A program made the translations under genes and the position numbers. A DNA stretch of 64,000 nt. Source: Cupriavidus oxalaticus. GTDB lineage: Bacteria; Pseudomonadota; Gammaproteobacteria; Burkholderiales; Burkholderiaceae. The stretch covers positions 348,501 through 412,500 of the forward strand of contig NZ_CP069811.1 in NCBI RefSeq assembly GCF_016894385.1, written 5' to 3'. The notes beneath the pieces are model-generated. The model was not told the DNA's origin and did no database searches. It saw only the letters and a list, made by a program, of their open reading frames with translations. Each line of letters opens with the position of its first letter. Within the stretch, counting starts at the first letter, position 1. Positions 25,109 through 33,140 of this stretch are shown here, piece after piece.

Positions 25109-25837
25109 ATGGAATCCCACCAGACACGTGTATTGGTACAACTTCGGGACTTGATCCTGAAAGGCGAGTTCGAGCCCGGGGCCCGGCTCGCGGAAATTCC
25201 GCTGGCCGAGAAGCTCGGCGTCTCGCGCACGCCGGTGCGGCTTGCGCTCGCGTCGCTGGAGCAGGAAGGCCTGATCGAGCCATCGCCGAGCAGCGGCTAT
25301 ATGATGCGGCGCTTCACCCCGCGCGAGATCCAGGACGCGATTGCCGTGCGCGGACACCTGGAAGGCATGGCGGCGCGGCTGGTGGCCGAACACGGGTTGT
25401 CGCGGCAGCTGTCGCTGGACCTTCAGGATTGCCTGCGTGAAGGCGACCGCGTGCTGACGAAAGCGCAGCTCGATTACGACGACTACGTCGCGTACAGCAA
25501 CATGAACGACCGCTTTCACGCGCTGATCGTGGACGGCAGCGGCAACAGCGCCCTGGCGCGCGCCATCGAGCTGAACAACCGCCTGCCGTTTGCCGCGGCC
25601 AGCGCCATGCTGCCGATGCAGTCGGCGGTGGCCGAGGGTGCGCAGTGGCTGGTGTATGCGCACCGGCAGCACCACAGCCTGTTCGATGCCATGCAGCGCG
25701 GCGAAGGGACGCGCGCGCAGGCGCTGGCGACGGAGCACGTCAACGTGGCAAGGCTGAACCTGGAAACCGCGCTGGACCGGCCCGAGCAGGCATCGCAGGT
25801 GATGCCCGCGATGCGGCTGTTCGTGACGGCTGCCTGA
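25109..25837 (+). CDS. GntR-family regulator (FCD subfamily)
   Basis: A 242-residue regulator. The N-terminal winged HTH reads LAEIPLAEKLGVSRTPVRLA, followed by LEQEGLIEPSPSSGYMMRRF. The rest is an all-helical FCD effector domain with the expected metal or ligand His residues (FHALIV, HRQHHSLFDAM). ATG 25109 is chosen for normal family length; ATGs at 25076 and 25037 are in frame and none has a strong ribosome site. It follows the oxygenase electron-transfer genes and probably represses that operon and itself through TGCATRCA sites. Confidence 0.88.
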   Translation: MESHQTRVLVQLRDLILKGEFEPGARLAEIPLAEKLGVSRTPVRLALASLEQEGLIEPSPSSGYMMRRFTPREIQDAIAVRGHLEGMAARLVAEHGLSRQLSLDLQDCLREGDRVLTKAQLDYDDYVAYSNMNDRFHALIVDGSGNSALARAIELNNRLPFAAASAMLPMQSAVAEGAQWLVYAHRQHHSLFDAMQRGEGTRAQALATEHVNVARLNLETALDRPEQASQVMPAMRLFVTAA

Positions 25838-25861
25838 GCCGCTTGGCGCCGGATCTGCGTA

Positions 25862-25896
25862 ACAAGGGCCGCGTCAATGCGGCCCTTGTGCTTTTC
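25862..25896 (+). terminator. Rho-independent terminator after gntR
   Basis: Perfect 11-bp arms (ACAAGGGCCGC at 25862-25872, GCGGCCCTTGT at 25879-25889) enclose a 6-base loop, followed by a short T-rich tail GCTTTTC. It ends the gntR transcript and isolates the next gene. Confidence 0.85.
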
Positions 25897-26032
25897 GGTT
25901 TCGATGCCGGACTGCCAGCGCGCCACGGGACGACAGGCAGGTGAAATGAATGATTGCCTGGCTCAAGGCTTTGCAGGGACGGCTACCTATACTCGTGAAC
26001 ACCGACGACATGCCGTCTCTGGAGACCTGATC

Positions 26033-26530
26033 ATGACAATTCCCCCCAGCACATCGACTACCCGCGCCCAACTGAAGACTGCCGCGATCCGCCTGTTGAA
26101 CGCCGTTGGCGACAGGCCACTAGGCCCCGATACGGAGCGGTGGCTGAACGAGACCTTTCCCCCCGGCAGCGAACTCTACGAAACGCTGGCCACGCTGATA
26201 CGCGCGGGGGAGAAGGAGGGCTGGGCCTGCAATGTTGAAATCACCGGTCCCGAATATCGCCGCAGTCCGATCTACGACGCCAGCGACGATACCCGGGGGT
26301 TCAGCATCAACAGCGTCTACATGGACAACCTCGTTGGGCAGTATCACGCCCATCCCAACGGCGAGATCAATATGATCGTGCCGCTGACGCCGGGCGCGAA
26401 GTTCTGCGGTCACCTCGCTGGCTGGACAGCGCCGGAGCCGGGCAGCGAACACTTTCCCGAAGTCACAGACGGGACCGCCATCATGCTGTACTTCTTGCCG
26501 CGCGGAGAAATTACCTACACGGGCAAATGA
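26033..26530 (+). CDS. DUF4863 protein, 4-hydroxylaminobenzoate lyase-like
   Basis: A 165-residue protein. The C-terminal half is a small cupin-like barrel with MDNLVGQYHAHPNGEINMIV, FCGHLAGW and IMLYFLPRGEITY. This pattern matches the DUF4863 family as I remember it, which includes PnbB, the lyase converting 4-hydroxylaminobenzoate to protocatechuate and ammonia. The His-x-His-Pro-x-Gly-Glu stretch could bind metal. GGAG at 26021-26024 supports ATG 26033 over an upstream Met. A terminator separates it from gntR. Its presence suggests amino- or nitro-aromatic chemistry; specificity is unproven. Confidence 0.65.
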   Translation: MTIPPSTSTTRAQLKTAAIRLLNAVGDRPLGPDTERWLNETFPPGSELYETLATLIRAGEKEGWACNVEITGPEYRRSPIYDASDDTRGFSINSVYMDNLVGQYHAHPNGEINMIVPLTPGAKFCGHLAGWTAPEPGSEHFPEVTDGTAIMLYFLPRGEITYTGK

Positions 26531-26573
26531 TGCGCGGCTTCAGCATCTTCGGTTGCCTCTGCGGCGTCCCCGA

Positions 26574-27566
26574 CTACGCGCTGACCTCGTTGGTGAGCGG
26601 CTTGCCGGTCTCGAATTCGGTCACGCTGCGCAACGTGGTCTCGCTGATGGTCGTTACGGCTTCGCGCGTGAGGAAGGCCTGGTGCCCGGTCACGATCACG
26701 TTCGGGAACGTGATGAGCCGCTGCATCATCACGTCGTCGACGATGGTGCCGGACAGGTCGCGGAAGAACAGTTCCGCCTCCTGCTCGTACACGTCGATCG
26801 CCAGCCCGCCGAGTTGCCCGCTGCTGAGCGCGTCGATGACCGCTTCCGTGTCGATCAGTCCGCCGCGGCTGGTGTTGATCAGCAAGGCCCCGCGCTTGGC
26901 GCGCGACAAGGCCTCGGCGTTGATGATGTGATGGGTCTCGGGGGTGAGCGGGCAGTGCAGCGAGATACAGTCCGCGCTCTCCCCGATTTCTCCCTCGTCG
27001 GCGTAGCGGCCGCCAAGGGCCTCGAACTGCGGGGACGGGTACTTGTCGTAGCCGATCACGTTACAGCCGAACCCGACCATGATCTTGGCGAACACGCGCC
27101 CGATCTTGCCGGTGCCGATCACGGCCACGGTCTTGCCGCACAGGTCGAAGCCCATCAGTCCTTCGAGCGAGAAATTGAAGTCCCGCGTGCGGTTGTAGGC
27201 CCGGTGGATCTTGCGGTTGACCGCCATCAGCAGTGCCACCGCATGCTCGGCGACGGAATTGGGCGAGTAGTCGACCACGCGCACGACCTTGATCCCGAGT
27301 GCCCGTGCGGCTTTCAGGTCGACGTTGTTGAACCCGGTGCAGCGCAGCGCAACCAGCCTGGTGCCGCCGCGCCCGAGCGCTTCCAGCACGCTCGCATCGG
27401 CCCGGTCATTGACGAAAATGCACACCGCGCCGTGGCCTGCGGCGAGGCCCACCGTGTCACTGTCCAGCGGGACCTCGAAGTACCTGAGCCGGTGGCCTTC
27501 CGCCGCATTCGCGGCATCGAGATGCTGGCGATCGTAGGACTTTGCGCTGAAGACGGCGATTTCCAT
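26574..27566 (-). CDS. D-2-hydroxyacid dehydrogenase (D-lactate dehydrogenase LdhA-like)
   Basis: A 330-residue NAD-dependent D-2-hydroxyacid dehydrogenase, expected to interconvert pyruvate and D-lactate. The NAD fold is KTVAVIGTGKIGRVFAKIM. Substrate-binding RCTGFNNVDLKAA, the catalytic Arg region LLINTSRGGLIDTEAV, the Glu in DVYEQEAELFF and the catalytic His in VTGHQAFLTREA all match LdhA-type enzymes. It lies 52 bases downstream of the AspT-like transporter on the same strand, which suggests metabolite exchange coupled to fermentation or overflow. Confidence 0.9.
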   Translation of the reverse strand: MEIAVFSAKSYDRQHLDAANAAEGHRLRYFEVPLDSDTVGLAAGHGAVCIFVNDRADASVLEALGRGGTRLVALRCTGFNNVDLKAARALGIKVVRVVDYSPNSVAEHAVALLMAVNRKIHRAYNRTRDFNFSLEGLMGFDLCGKTVAVIGTGKIGRVFAKIMVGFGCNVIGYDKYPSPQFEALGGRYADEGEIGESADCISLHCPLTPETHHIINAEALSRAKRGALLINTSRGGLIDTEAVIDALSSGQLGGLAIDVYEQEAELFFRDLSGTIVDDVMMQRLITFPNVIVTGHQAFLTREAVTTISETTLRSVTEFETGKPLTNEVSA

Positions 27567-27618
27567 GATGTGTCTCCGCGGCGAATCGCCGGCCGCGATT
27601 CGCCCAGGTTGCGCTGCA

Positions 27619-29211
27619 CTATCCGCCGGCCAGCGTGGCGGCGACCTGTACGAACAGGATTTTCACGATGGTCATCGACGGGAAGATCATCGAGTAGCCG
27701 AGGTCGGGCCGGTCGGTGGGTGCGACGCGGTTGGCAAAGGCAAGAATGGCGGGATTGCCGGTCGCGCCGCAGATCACGCCTACCGCCAGGTCGAATGGGA
27801 GCCTGAACACCCAGAGGCAGAAGATCGCCGTGATCAGCAGCAGGGCAAGCAGGATCGCCACGCCGTAGAGCAGGAAGGACACGCCGGTCACGCCGATGGT
27901 GGCGAAGAACTTCGGCCCCGAGGCGAGGCCCACTTGCGCGAGGAAGATGGTCAGCCCGAAGTTGCGCAGGACCAGGTTGGCCGAGAGCGGCATGGTCCAG
28001 ACGAACGGCCCGAAACGGCGCACCCGGCCGAGCACGAGGGCGACCAGCAGCAGCGCGGCGAGCCCCAGCGCCAGCGTGCCCACGCCGGGGATCGGCACCG
28101 GAATCAGTCCGACAAGCAGCCCGAGGGCGGCGCCGATGCCGATCGAGATAAAGCTCAGCTCGGCGGTGCCCTTGATGGAGTCGCCAAACAGCGCGCGAAT
28201 TGGCTTCATGTGGGCGCGATTGACCAGCAGCCCGACGCGGTCACCGAACTCAAGGATGAGATCCTGGTTGGGCATCAGGTCGGCATCGCCCCGGCGAACA
28301 TGGGCGATCGAGCAAACCGTACCCTCGGGAAAGCGGATATCGCGCAGCGCGTGCCCGACCACGAACCGGCTCGACGCGAACACACGCATATAGTCCAGGT
28401 CCTCGCGATGGCTGGTCATGCGGCCCGGCTGCAATTCCCCGCACAGCGAGGTGATTTCACGCAGCACGGCAGGGTCCGTAGCGGTCGCGAGCAGGACGTC
28501 GTCCGCCTGCAGCACCAGGTCGTCCGCAGGCGGCTGGTTGTGGTGTGCCCGGCGCACGGCAGCGATCGCCACGCCGTCCGGCAGGCGCGCCAGCAGCTCC
28601 GACAGCCGCGCGCCGATGAACGCCTGGTTTGTCAGCGCGATCTCGGCGGTCTCGATCAACTTTGGCGGCGGCCGCGCGATACTCGGCTTGAGCAACGCGG
28701 TGAGGACATACAGGAACAGGATCGGCCCCGCAACGCCGATCGGGTACGCGACGCTGTAGCCCACCGCGGCGCCGTCGCTCTTCATCGCCGCCATCGCAGC
28801 CTGCAGGCTTGCCGTGCTGGTGCCCGCGCCAGCGAACATGCCCAGGGACTCGTCGAGCTTCACGCCGACCAGTGGCACCAGTGCAACGGCGACCAGCCCC
28901 GAGCCGACCACGCCGAGCACGGCGGCGGCGTTGGCCTTGAGGCCGTCGGGGCTGGTCAGGCCCTTGAAGAACTGCTCGCCGTACTGGATCCCGATACCGT
29001 AGAGAAAGAGCAGCAGTCCGAGCGTACCGAGCACGGCAGGTGGCGCGGACTTGGGCGCGAATCCGCCGATCGCCAGCCCGACGAAGAGTACCGCGCCCGA
29101 CCCGAGCGACACGCCTTTGATATTGATCTCGCCGATGACATAGCCCAGCGCAACCGTGAGAAACAGCGTGAGCAGCGGCTGGGTTTCGAGCAATGTCCTG
29201 ACTGCATCCAT
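27619..29211 (-). CDS. AspT/YidE (AAEx)-type putative exchanger with TrkA-C domain
   Basis: A 530-residue membrane protein of the aspartate:alanine exchanger family. Two hydrophobic halves, each of about five helices, surround a soluble central region (roughly residues 205-290) with a TrkA-C-like segment, ALTNQAFIGARLSELLARLP onward, including a LQADDVLLATA strand. The repeated glycine-rich helix motifs GAGTSTASLQAAM and GATGNPAILAFANR occupy matching places in the two halves. Members exchange dicarboxylates or amino acids; specificity is not readable here. It is the first gene of an operon with the D-lactate dehydrogenase. Confidence 0.88.
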   Translation of the reverse strand: MDAVRTLLETQPLLTLFLTVALGYVIGEINIKGVSLGSGAVLFVGLAIGGFAPKSAPPAVLGTLGLLLFLYGIGIQYGEQFFKGLTSPDGLKANAAAVLGVVGSGLVAVALVPLVGVKLDESLGMFAGAGTSTASLQAAMAAMKSDGAAVGYSVAYPIGVAGPILFLYVLTALLKPSIARPPPKLIETAEIALTNQAFIGARLSELLARLPDGVAIAAVRRAHHNQPPADDLVLQADDVLLATATDPAVLREITSLCGELQPGRMTSHREDLDYMRVFASSRFVVGHALRDIRFPEGTVCSIAHVRRGDADLMPNQDLILEFGDRVGLLVNRAHMKPIRALFGDSIKGTAELSFISIGIGAALGLLVGLIPVPIPGVGTLALGLAALLLVALVLGRVRRFGPFVWTMPLSANLVLRNFGLTIFLAQVGLASGPKFFATIGVTGVSFLLYGVAILLALLLITAIFCLWVFRLPFDLAVGVICGATGNPAILAFANRVAPTDRPDLGYSMIFPSMTIVKILFVQVAATLAGG

Positions 29212-29520
29212 GGCAGCTCCTTTTCGATGGACAGGAGCAAGGGCGCAGCGGCAAGCAGTCGCGCAGGATCACGCGCACCCCGCGCGGACGGGATTGCCAG
29301 GCCCTTCGGTTCCGGACATGCGTTATCGGGTGTGGATTGCCGTGAATCCGATCATCGTGACAGGGGCTGGCCGGCACGGCGGCAACCACGGGAATGCCCC
29401 TCGAAAATATACGATGCGCCGCATGAATTCAAGAATCCAGGCGAATAGCGGATAGTCATATCCGACGGTGAATTGCCATGCCCCTGTTTCCCACGAACTC
29501 GATCCTGGGTGAAGCCCTCG
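29212..29520. other. Intergenic region upstream of the AspT-like gene
   Basis: These 309 bases separate two minus-strand genes. They should carry the promoter of the transporter-dehydrogenase pair and the end of the acyl-CoA operon. I find only short ORFs, an AT-rich patch near 29405-29420 and no recognisable operator. Confidence 0.35.
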
Positions 29521-30492
29521 TCAATGCTGCATCAGCTTCGCAGTCTGCGTTCGCGCCCGTGCATATTCTCCAGCCAGCACATCAACCAGTTCATCCACGG
29601 GAAGCACCCGGTCCACCCCAGAAACGCTGTGCCCGGCGCTCCAGATGTCGACCCAGCGTTTAGGGCCGTGCGCCTCCCGGCCATGCTCGCTGAACAACTC
29701 GCGGGCGCGCTCGGGCGACACCTTGCCCTGCAGGGCCTGCGGGTCCAGCCCCGCCGCCACGATGGAGGGGCGCAGCATGTTGGTATCCAGTCCCGTGAAG
29801 GCCTGGGTTAGCAGCACGTCGTCGAGCCGGCTGTCCACCAGCATGGACTTGTAGCGATCCGCGCCCAGGCTTTCGGGCGTGGCGATGAAGCGCGTGCCCA
29901 TCATGCCCAGATCGCAGCCCAGCGTGCGGGCCGCCCACAGCGCGGCGCCGTCGGACATGCCGCCCGACAGCACGATGGGGCCGTCGAACATCTTGCGCAC
30001 GGCGCGCACAAAAGAAAAAGGATTGGCCCAGCCGGTCTGCCCGCCAGCCCCGGCCGTAAGAAGGATCAGACCATCGGCCCCCGCGGCCAGCGCCTTCTCG
30101 GCATGGCGGATCGATGCCACGTCGGCGAACACCAGGCAGCCGATATCGTGCAGCGGCTGGATGACGGCCTCGGGCGAGCCTACGCTGGCGATGACCATCT
30201 CCACCCGGTGGCGGATGAGGACCTGCAGGTCCTCATCCAGCGTGGTCTGGCGGCGCATGATGATGTTTGGGCAGACCGGCGCAACCGGCCCAGGCGCTTC
30301 GGCGCACCGCGCCTTGATCCGGGTAAGCCAGGCGTCCAGCTGCTCGGCGCCGCGGGCGTTGACCGTGGGAAACGCGCCGATGACGCCGCTGCGGCACGCG
30401 GCCGCCACCAGGTCCGGGCCGGACACGCGCAGCATCGGCGCGGCAATCAGCGGCAGTCGCAGGCGCGACGCCAGCGATGAAGGCAAACTCAT
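29521..30492 (-). CDS. Nitronate monooxygenase-family flavoprotein
   Basis: A 323-residue FMN-dependent TIM barrel of the nitronate monooxygenase/2-nitropropane dioxygenase family. RLPLIAAPMLRVSGPDLVAA, FADVASIRHAEKALAAGADG, TAGAGGQTGWANPFSF and IVLSGGMSDGAALWAAR are the family FMN and phosphate loops. It oxidises nitronates, but many homologues in acyl-CoA clusters have unknown substrates or act as enoyl reductases. It is the distal gene of the TetR-controlled operon, 75 bases after the Bug gene. Confidence 0.88.
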   Translation of the reverse strand: MSLPSSLASRLRLPLIAAPMLRVSGPDLVAAACRSGVIGAFPTVNARGAEQLDAWLTRIKARCAEAPGPVAPVCPNIIMRRQTTLDEDLQVLIRHRVEMVIASVGSPEAVIQPLHDIGCLVFADVASIRHAEKALAAGADGLILLTAGAGGQTGWANPFSFVRAVRKMFDGPIVLSGGMSDGAALWAARTLGCDLGMMGTRFIATPESLGADRYKSMLVDSRLDDVLLTQAFTGLDTNMLRPSIVAAGLDPQALQGKVSPERARELFSEHGREAHGPKRWVDIWSAGHSVSGVDRVLPVDELVDVLAGEYARARTQTAKLMQH

Positions 30493-30567
30493 GCGATCCT
30501 CTCCATCGGATGCCTGGGCATCCGCTCACGATGCGGTGCGCCAGGCCATGTCAATCCATCAGTTCGA

Positions 30568-31536
30568 TCAGTTTGCATAGCCGGTCTTTTCGATCAGGCG
30601 GGCAAAGCGCTTGCGCTCCTCCTGCGCATAGAGCGTGGTCTTCTCCGGGTCCAGGTCGATCGTCTCGGAGCCGGCGCTGGATTGCTCCACGTAGGCCAGA
30701 TACTCCTTGGACTTCAGCGCGGCGGAAAACCCCTTGTACAGGCGTTGCACCATCTCGGGTGGCGTGCCGGCCTTGACCCCGTAGCCGATCCAGACGTAAG
30801 CCGTCGAACCCGGGTAGCCCAGCTCGCTGAAGGTCGGCACATCCGGGAAGGCAGGGGGTCTGCGCTCGTGCGTCAGGGCCAGCAGGTGGATCTTGCCGGC
30901 GCGGAAGAATTCGCGCGCGGCGCCGGCGTCGATGATCATCGCGTCGACATTGCCGCCGACCACGTCGTTGAGCGCGGGCGCCGGGGCCTTGTATTGCACG
31001 TTGTTGAGCTGGATGCCGAGGTCGCGCTGGATCATCAGCGCCAGCAGCTTGTAGTAGTGGCCGCTGTAGGTGGCCAGCGACGCCTTGCCCGGGTTGGCCT
31101 TGGCGTAGGCGACGAACTCGGCCAGCGACTTGTGCCTGCCCGCCTTCACGACCAGGGCGGCACCGCCGCGCACCGAGGTGATGACGGGCTGCAGCTGGGT
31201 TTCCGGATTGAAGCGCAGGCTCTTGTTGACCAGCGGAACGATCACCATGTTGCTGGGCGAAAGCATCAGCACGCGCGTGCCGTCGGCCGGCCCGTTCAGC
31301 ACGTATTGCGTGGCGATCATGGTGTCGGCGCCCGGCTTGTTCTCCACGATTACGGTGCGCTGCAGTTCGCGGGACAGCACATCGGCAAGGATACGCGTGC
31401 TGGTGTCGGCGCCTGTGCCGCCGCCCAGGGGCATGATGATGCTGATCGGGGTCTTGTCCTGCGCAAGCAGTGGCGAATGCGCTGCCCATGCCGTGGCCGC
31501 CGCTGCGGAGCCCAGCAGAAAGCTTCGTCTTTGCAT
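30568..31536 (-). CDS. Bug-family periplasmic binding protein, Tat-like leader
   Basis: A 322-residue Bug receptor. The leader MQRRSFLLGSAAAATAWAA has an RRSFL start resembling a twin-arginine signal, unlike the Sec-type leaders of the other Bug genes here. AGGAGGAGAC upstream fixes ATG 31536. ISIIMPLGGGTGADTSTRIL replaces the common FPPGG with PLGGGTG, and ENKPGADTMIAT follows. It is embedded in the acyl-CoA operon, so its ligand is probably the carboxylic acid that the operon degrades. Confidence 0.9.
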   Translation of the reverse strand: MQRRSFLLGSAAAATAWAAHSPLLAQDKTPISIIMPLGGGTGADTSTRILADVLSRELQRTVIVENKPGADTMIATQYVLNGPADGTRVLMLSPSNMVIVPLVNKSLRFNPETQLQPVITSVRGGAALVVKAGRHKSLAEFVAYAKANPGKASLATYSGHYYKLLALMIQRDLGIQLNNVQYKAPAPALNDVVGGNVDAMIIDAGAAREFFRAGKIHLLALTHERRPPAFPDVPTFSELGYPGSTAYVWIGYGVKAGTPPEMVQRLYKGFSAALKSKEYLAYVEQSSAGSETIDLDPEKTTLYAQEERKRFARLIEKTGYAN

Positions 31537-31561
31537 AGTTGTCTCCTCCTTGTTCCTGGTG

Positions 31562-32332
31562 CTATTCGCCGGACCAGACCGGCGCGCGCTTGGCCGCAAA
31601 AGCCTTGAGCCCTTCCACCCGGTCCTTTGAGTTGAGCGCGACCTGGGCAATCGGCATCTGGTTCTCCCACGCTTCCAGCTCCTGCCATTCGAAGGCCTTG
31701 GACATGATGCGCTTGGACGCGGCCAGCGCCGTCGGGCCGTTCACCAGCAGCGAGCGGGCCAGTTCCATGGCGCTTTCCAGCGTCGTGCCCGGCTCGACCA
31801 CCCGGTTCAGGATGCCATAGGGCCGCAGGAAATCGGCGTCGTAGATCTTGCCAGTCAGGGCCATCTCGAACGCGATGTTGCAGGGAATCTTCTTGGGCAG
31901 GCGGAACAGCCCGCCGCCCACGGCCACCAGGTTGTGCCTGACCTCGGGCAGGCCGAACTTGGCGTTGGCGGCGGCCACCACCATGTCGGCGGTCAGGCAC
32001 AGCTCGAAGCCGCCGCCCACCGCATAGCCCTCGACGGCGGCGATCAGCGGCTTGCGCAGCGGATGCACGAAGCAGCCGAAGCCGCCGCGGCGCAGCCTGG
32101 TGCGCTTGACGCCGCTGGCCGCTTCCTTCAGGTCGGCGCCGGTCGAGAAATTGCCGCCGGCGCCATGGATGACGGCGACGAAGCAGTTCCTGTCTTCATC
32201 GATCTCGTCCATGATGTCCTGCAACGCGGTCGCCATGGCGTTGTTGCAGCAGTTCTTGACCTCGGGCCGGTTCAGGGTGATGACGGCCACCCCGTCCTTT
32301 TTCTCAAGCACTGCGGCTTGCTCGGTTGTCAT
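31562..32332 (-). CDS. Enoyl-CoA hydratase/isomerase (crotonase family)
   Basis: A 256-residue crotonase. VAVITLNRPEVKNC opens the fold, GNFSTGADLKEAASG is the oxyanion-hole/CoA loop, and the catalytic glutamates lie in AVGGGFELCLTADMV and KFGLPEVRHNLVAVGGGLF. The C-terminal trimerisation helix is present. GAGGAG precedes ATG 32332. It hydrates the double bond formed by the acyl-CoA dehydrogenase of the same operon and is followed by an SDR that would oxidise the product, although crotonases also catalyse other reactions. Confidence 0.92.
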   Translation of the reverse strand: MTTEQAAVLEKKDGVAVITLNRPEVKNCCNNAMATALQDIMDEIDEDRNCFVAVIHGAGGNFSTGADLKEAASGVKRTRLRRGGFGCFVHPLRKPLIAAVEGYAVGGGFELCLTADMVVAAANAKFGLPEVRHNLVAVGGGLFRLPKKIPCNIAFEMALTGKIYDADFLRPYGILNRVVEPGTTLESAMELARSLLVNGPTALAASKRIMSKAFEWQELEAWENQMPIAQVALNSKDRVEGLKAFAAKRAPVWSGE

Positions 32333-32342
32333 GCTGCACTCC

Positions 32343-33140
32343 TCACAGGTTGAACGAGAAACCACCGTTGACCGGATAGGTCTGGCCCGTGACCCACGAG
32401 CTGGATCCCGAGGCCAGGAACAACACCATGTTGGCGACGTCCTCGGGCTTCCCCACACGGCGGATCACGTAGTTCGACAGCATCTTCTTTGTCCTGTCGG
32501 GATCGGCCTCCAGCCGCGCCGCGATCGCCGGCGTTGCCGTGGCGGAGATGGCCACGCAATTGGCCGTGATGTTGTAGCGCCCCAGGGCCCTGGCAGCGCC
32601 GCGCATGAAGCCGGCGGCCCCGGCCTTGGCGCCCGAGTAGATCTCCAGGTTGGGCTCGCCCACGCGGCCGGCATCGGAGATGATGGTGATCAGCCGGCCC
32701 GCTTTCTTTTCGATCATGCCGGGCACCACCGCCGCGGTGCAGTTGATGACGCCGTAGAAATTGACGCGGATGAAGCTGTTCCAGGCCGCCTCGCCGACTT
32801 CCCAGAAATGCTTGCGCGCTTCCGGGTCGGGGTTGACGCCGGAGTTGCCGGCGTTGTTGACCAGAATGTCGATGCTGCCGCCGGCCTCGCGCGCGGCCTG
32901 CGCAAAGACCGCCTTGACCTGCGCTTCGTCGGTCACGTCGCATACGGCGGCCACGCCCTTCACGCCCAGCGCCTCGATTTCCCGCACCACCGCCTGCGCC
33001 CGCTCGGCATAGAAGTCGTTGACGATGACGGCCCGGGCGCCGCTCCTGGCGAAGTGCAGCGCCACCTCGCGGCCCACGCCCTGGCCCGCGCCGGTGACGG
33101 CGGCGATTTGTCCGTTGAGATCTGTCAGGTTCAAAGTCAT
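32343..33140 (-). CDS. Short-chain dehydrogenase/reductase (3-hydroxyacyl-CoA dehydrogenase-like)
   Basis: A 265-residue classical SDR. The cofactor loop is VTGAGQGVGREVALHFARSG, NNAG is in ILVNNAGNSG, and the active site shows YSGAKAGAAG with Tyr and Lys; Ser of IISDAGRVG fills the usual Ser position. The C-terminal VTGQTYPVNGGFS motif is normal. An acidic residue after the second strand (VNDFYAE) favours NAD(H). ATG 33140 overlaps the ligase stop by four bases. Oxidation of a beta-hydroxyacyl-CoA is inferred from the operon. Confidence 0.92.
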   Translation of the reverse strand: MTLNLTDLNGQIAAVTGAGQGVGREVALHFARSGARAVIVNDFYAERAQAVVREIEALGVKGVAAVCDVTDEAQVKAVFAQAAREAGGSIDILVNNAGNSGVNPDPEARKHFWEVGEAAWNSFIRVNFYGVINCTAAVVPGMIEKKAGRLITIISDAGRVGEPNLEIYSGAKAGAAGFMRGAARALGRYNITANCVAISATATPAIAARLEADPDRTKKMLSNYVIRRVGKPEDVANMVLFLASGSSSWVTGQTYPVNGGFSFNL

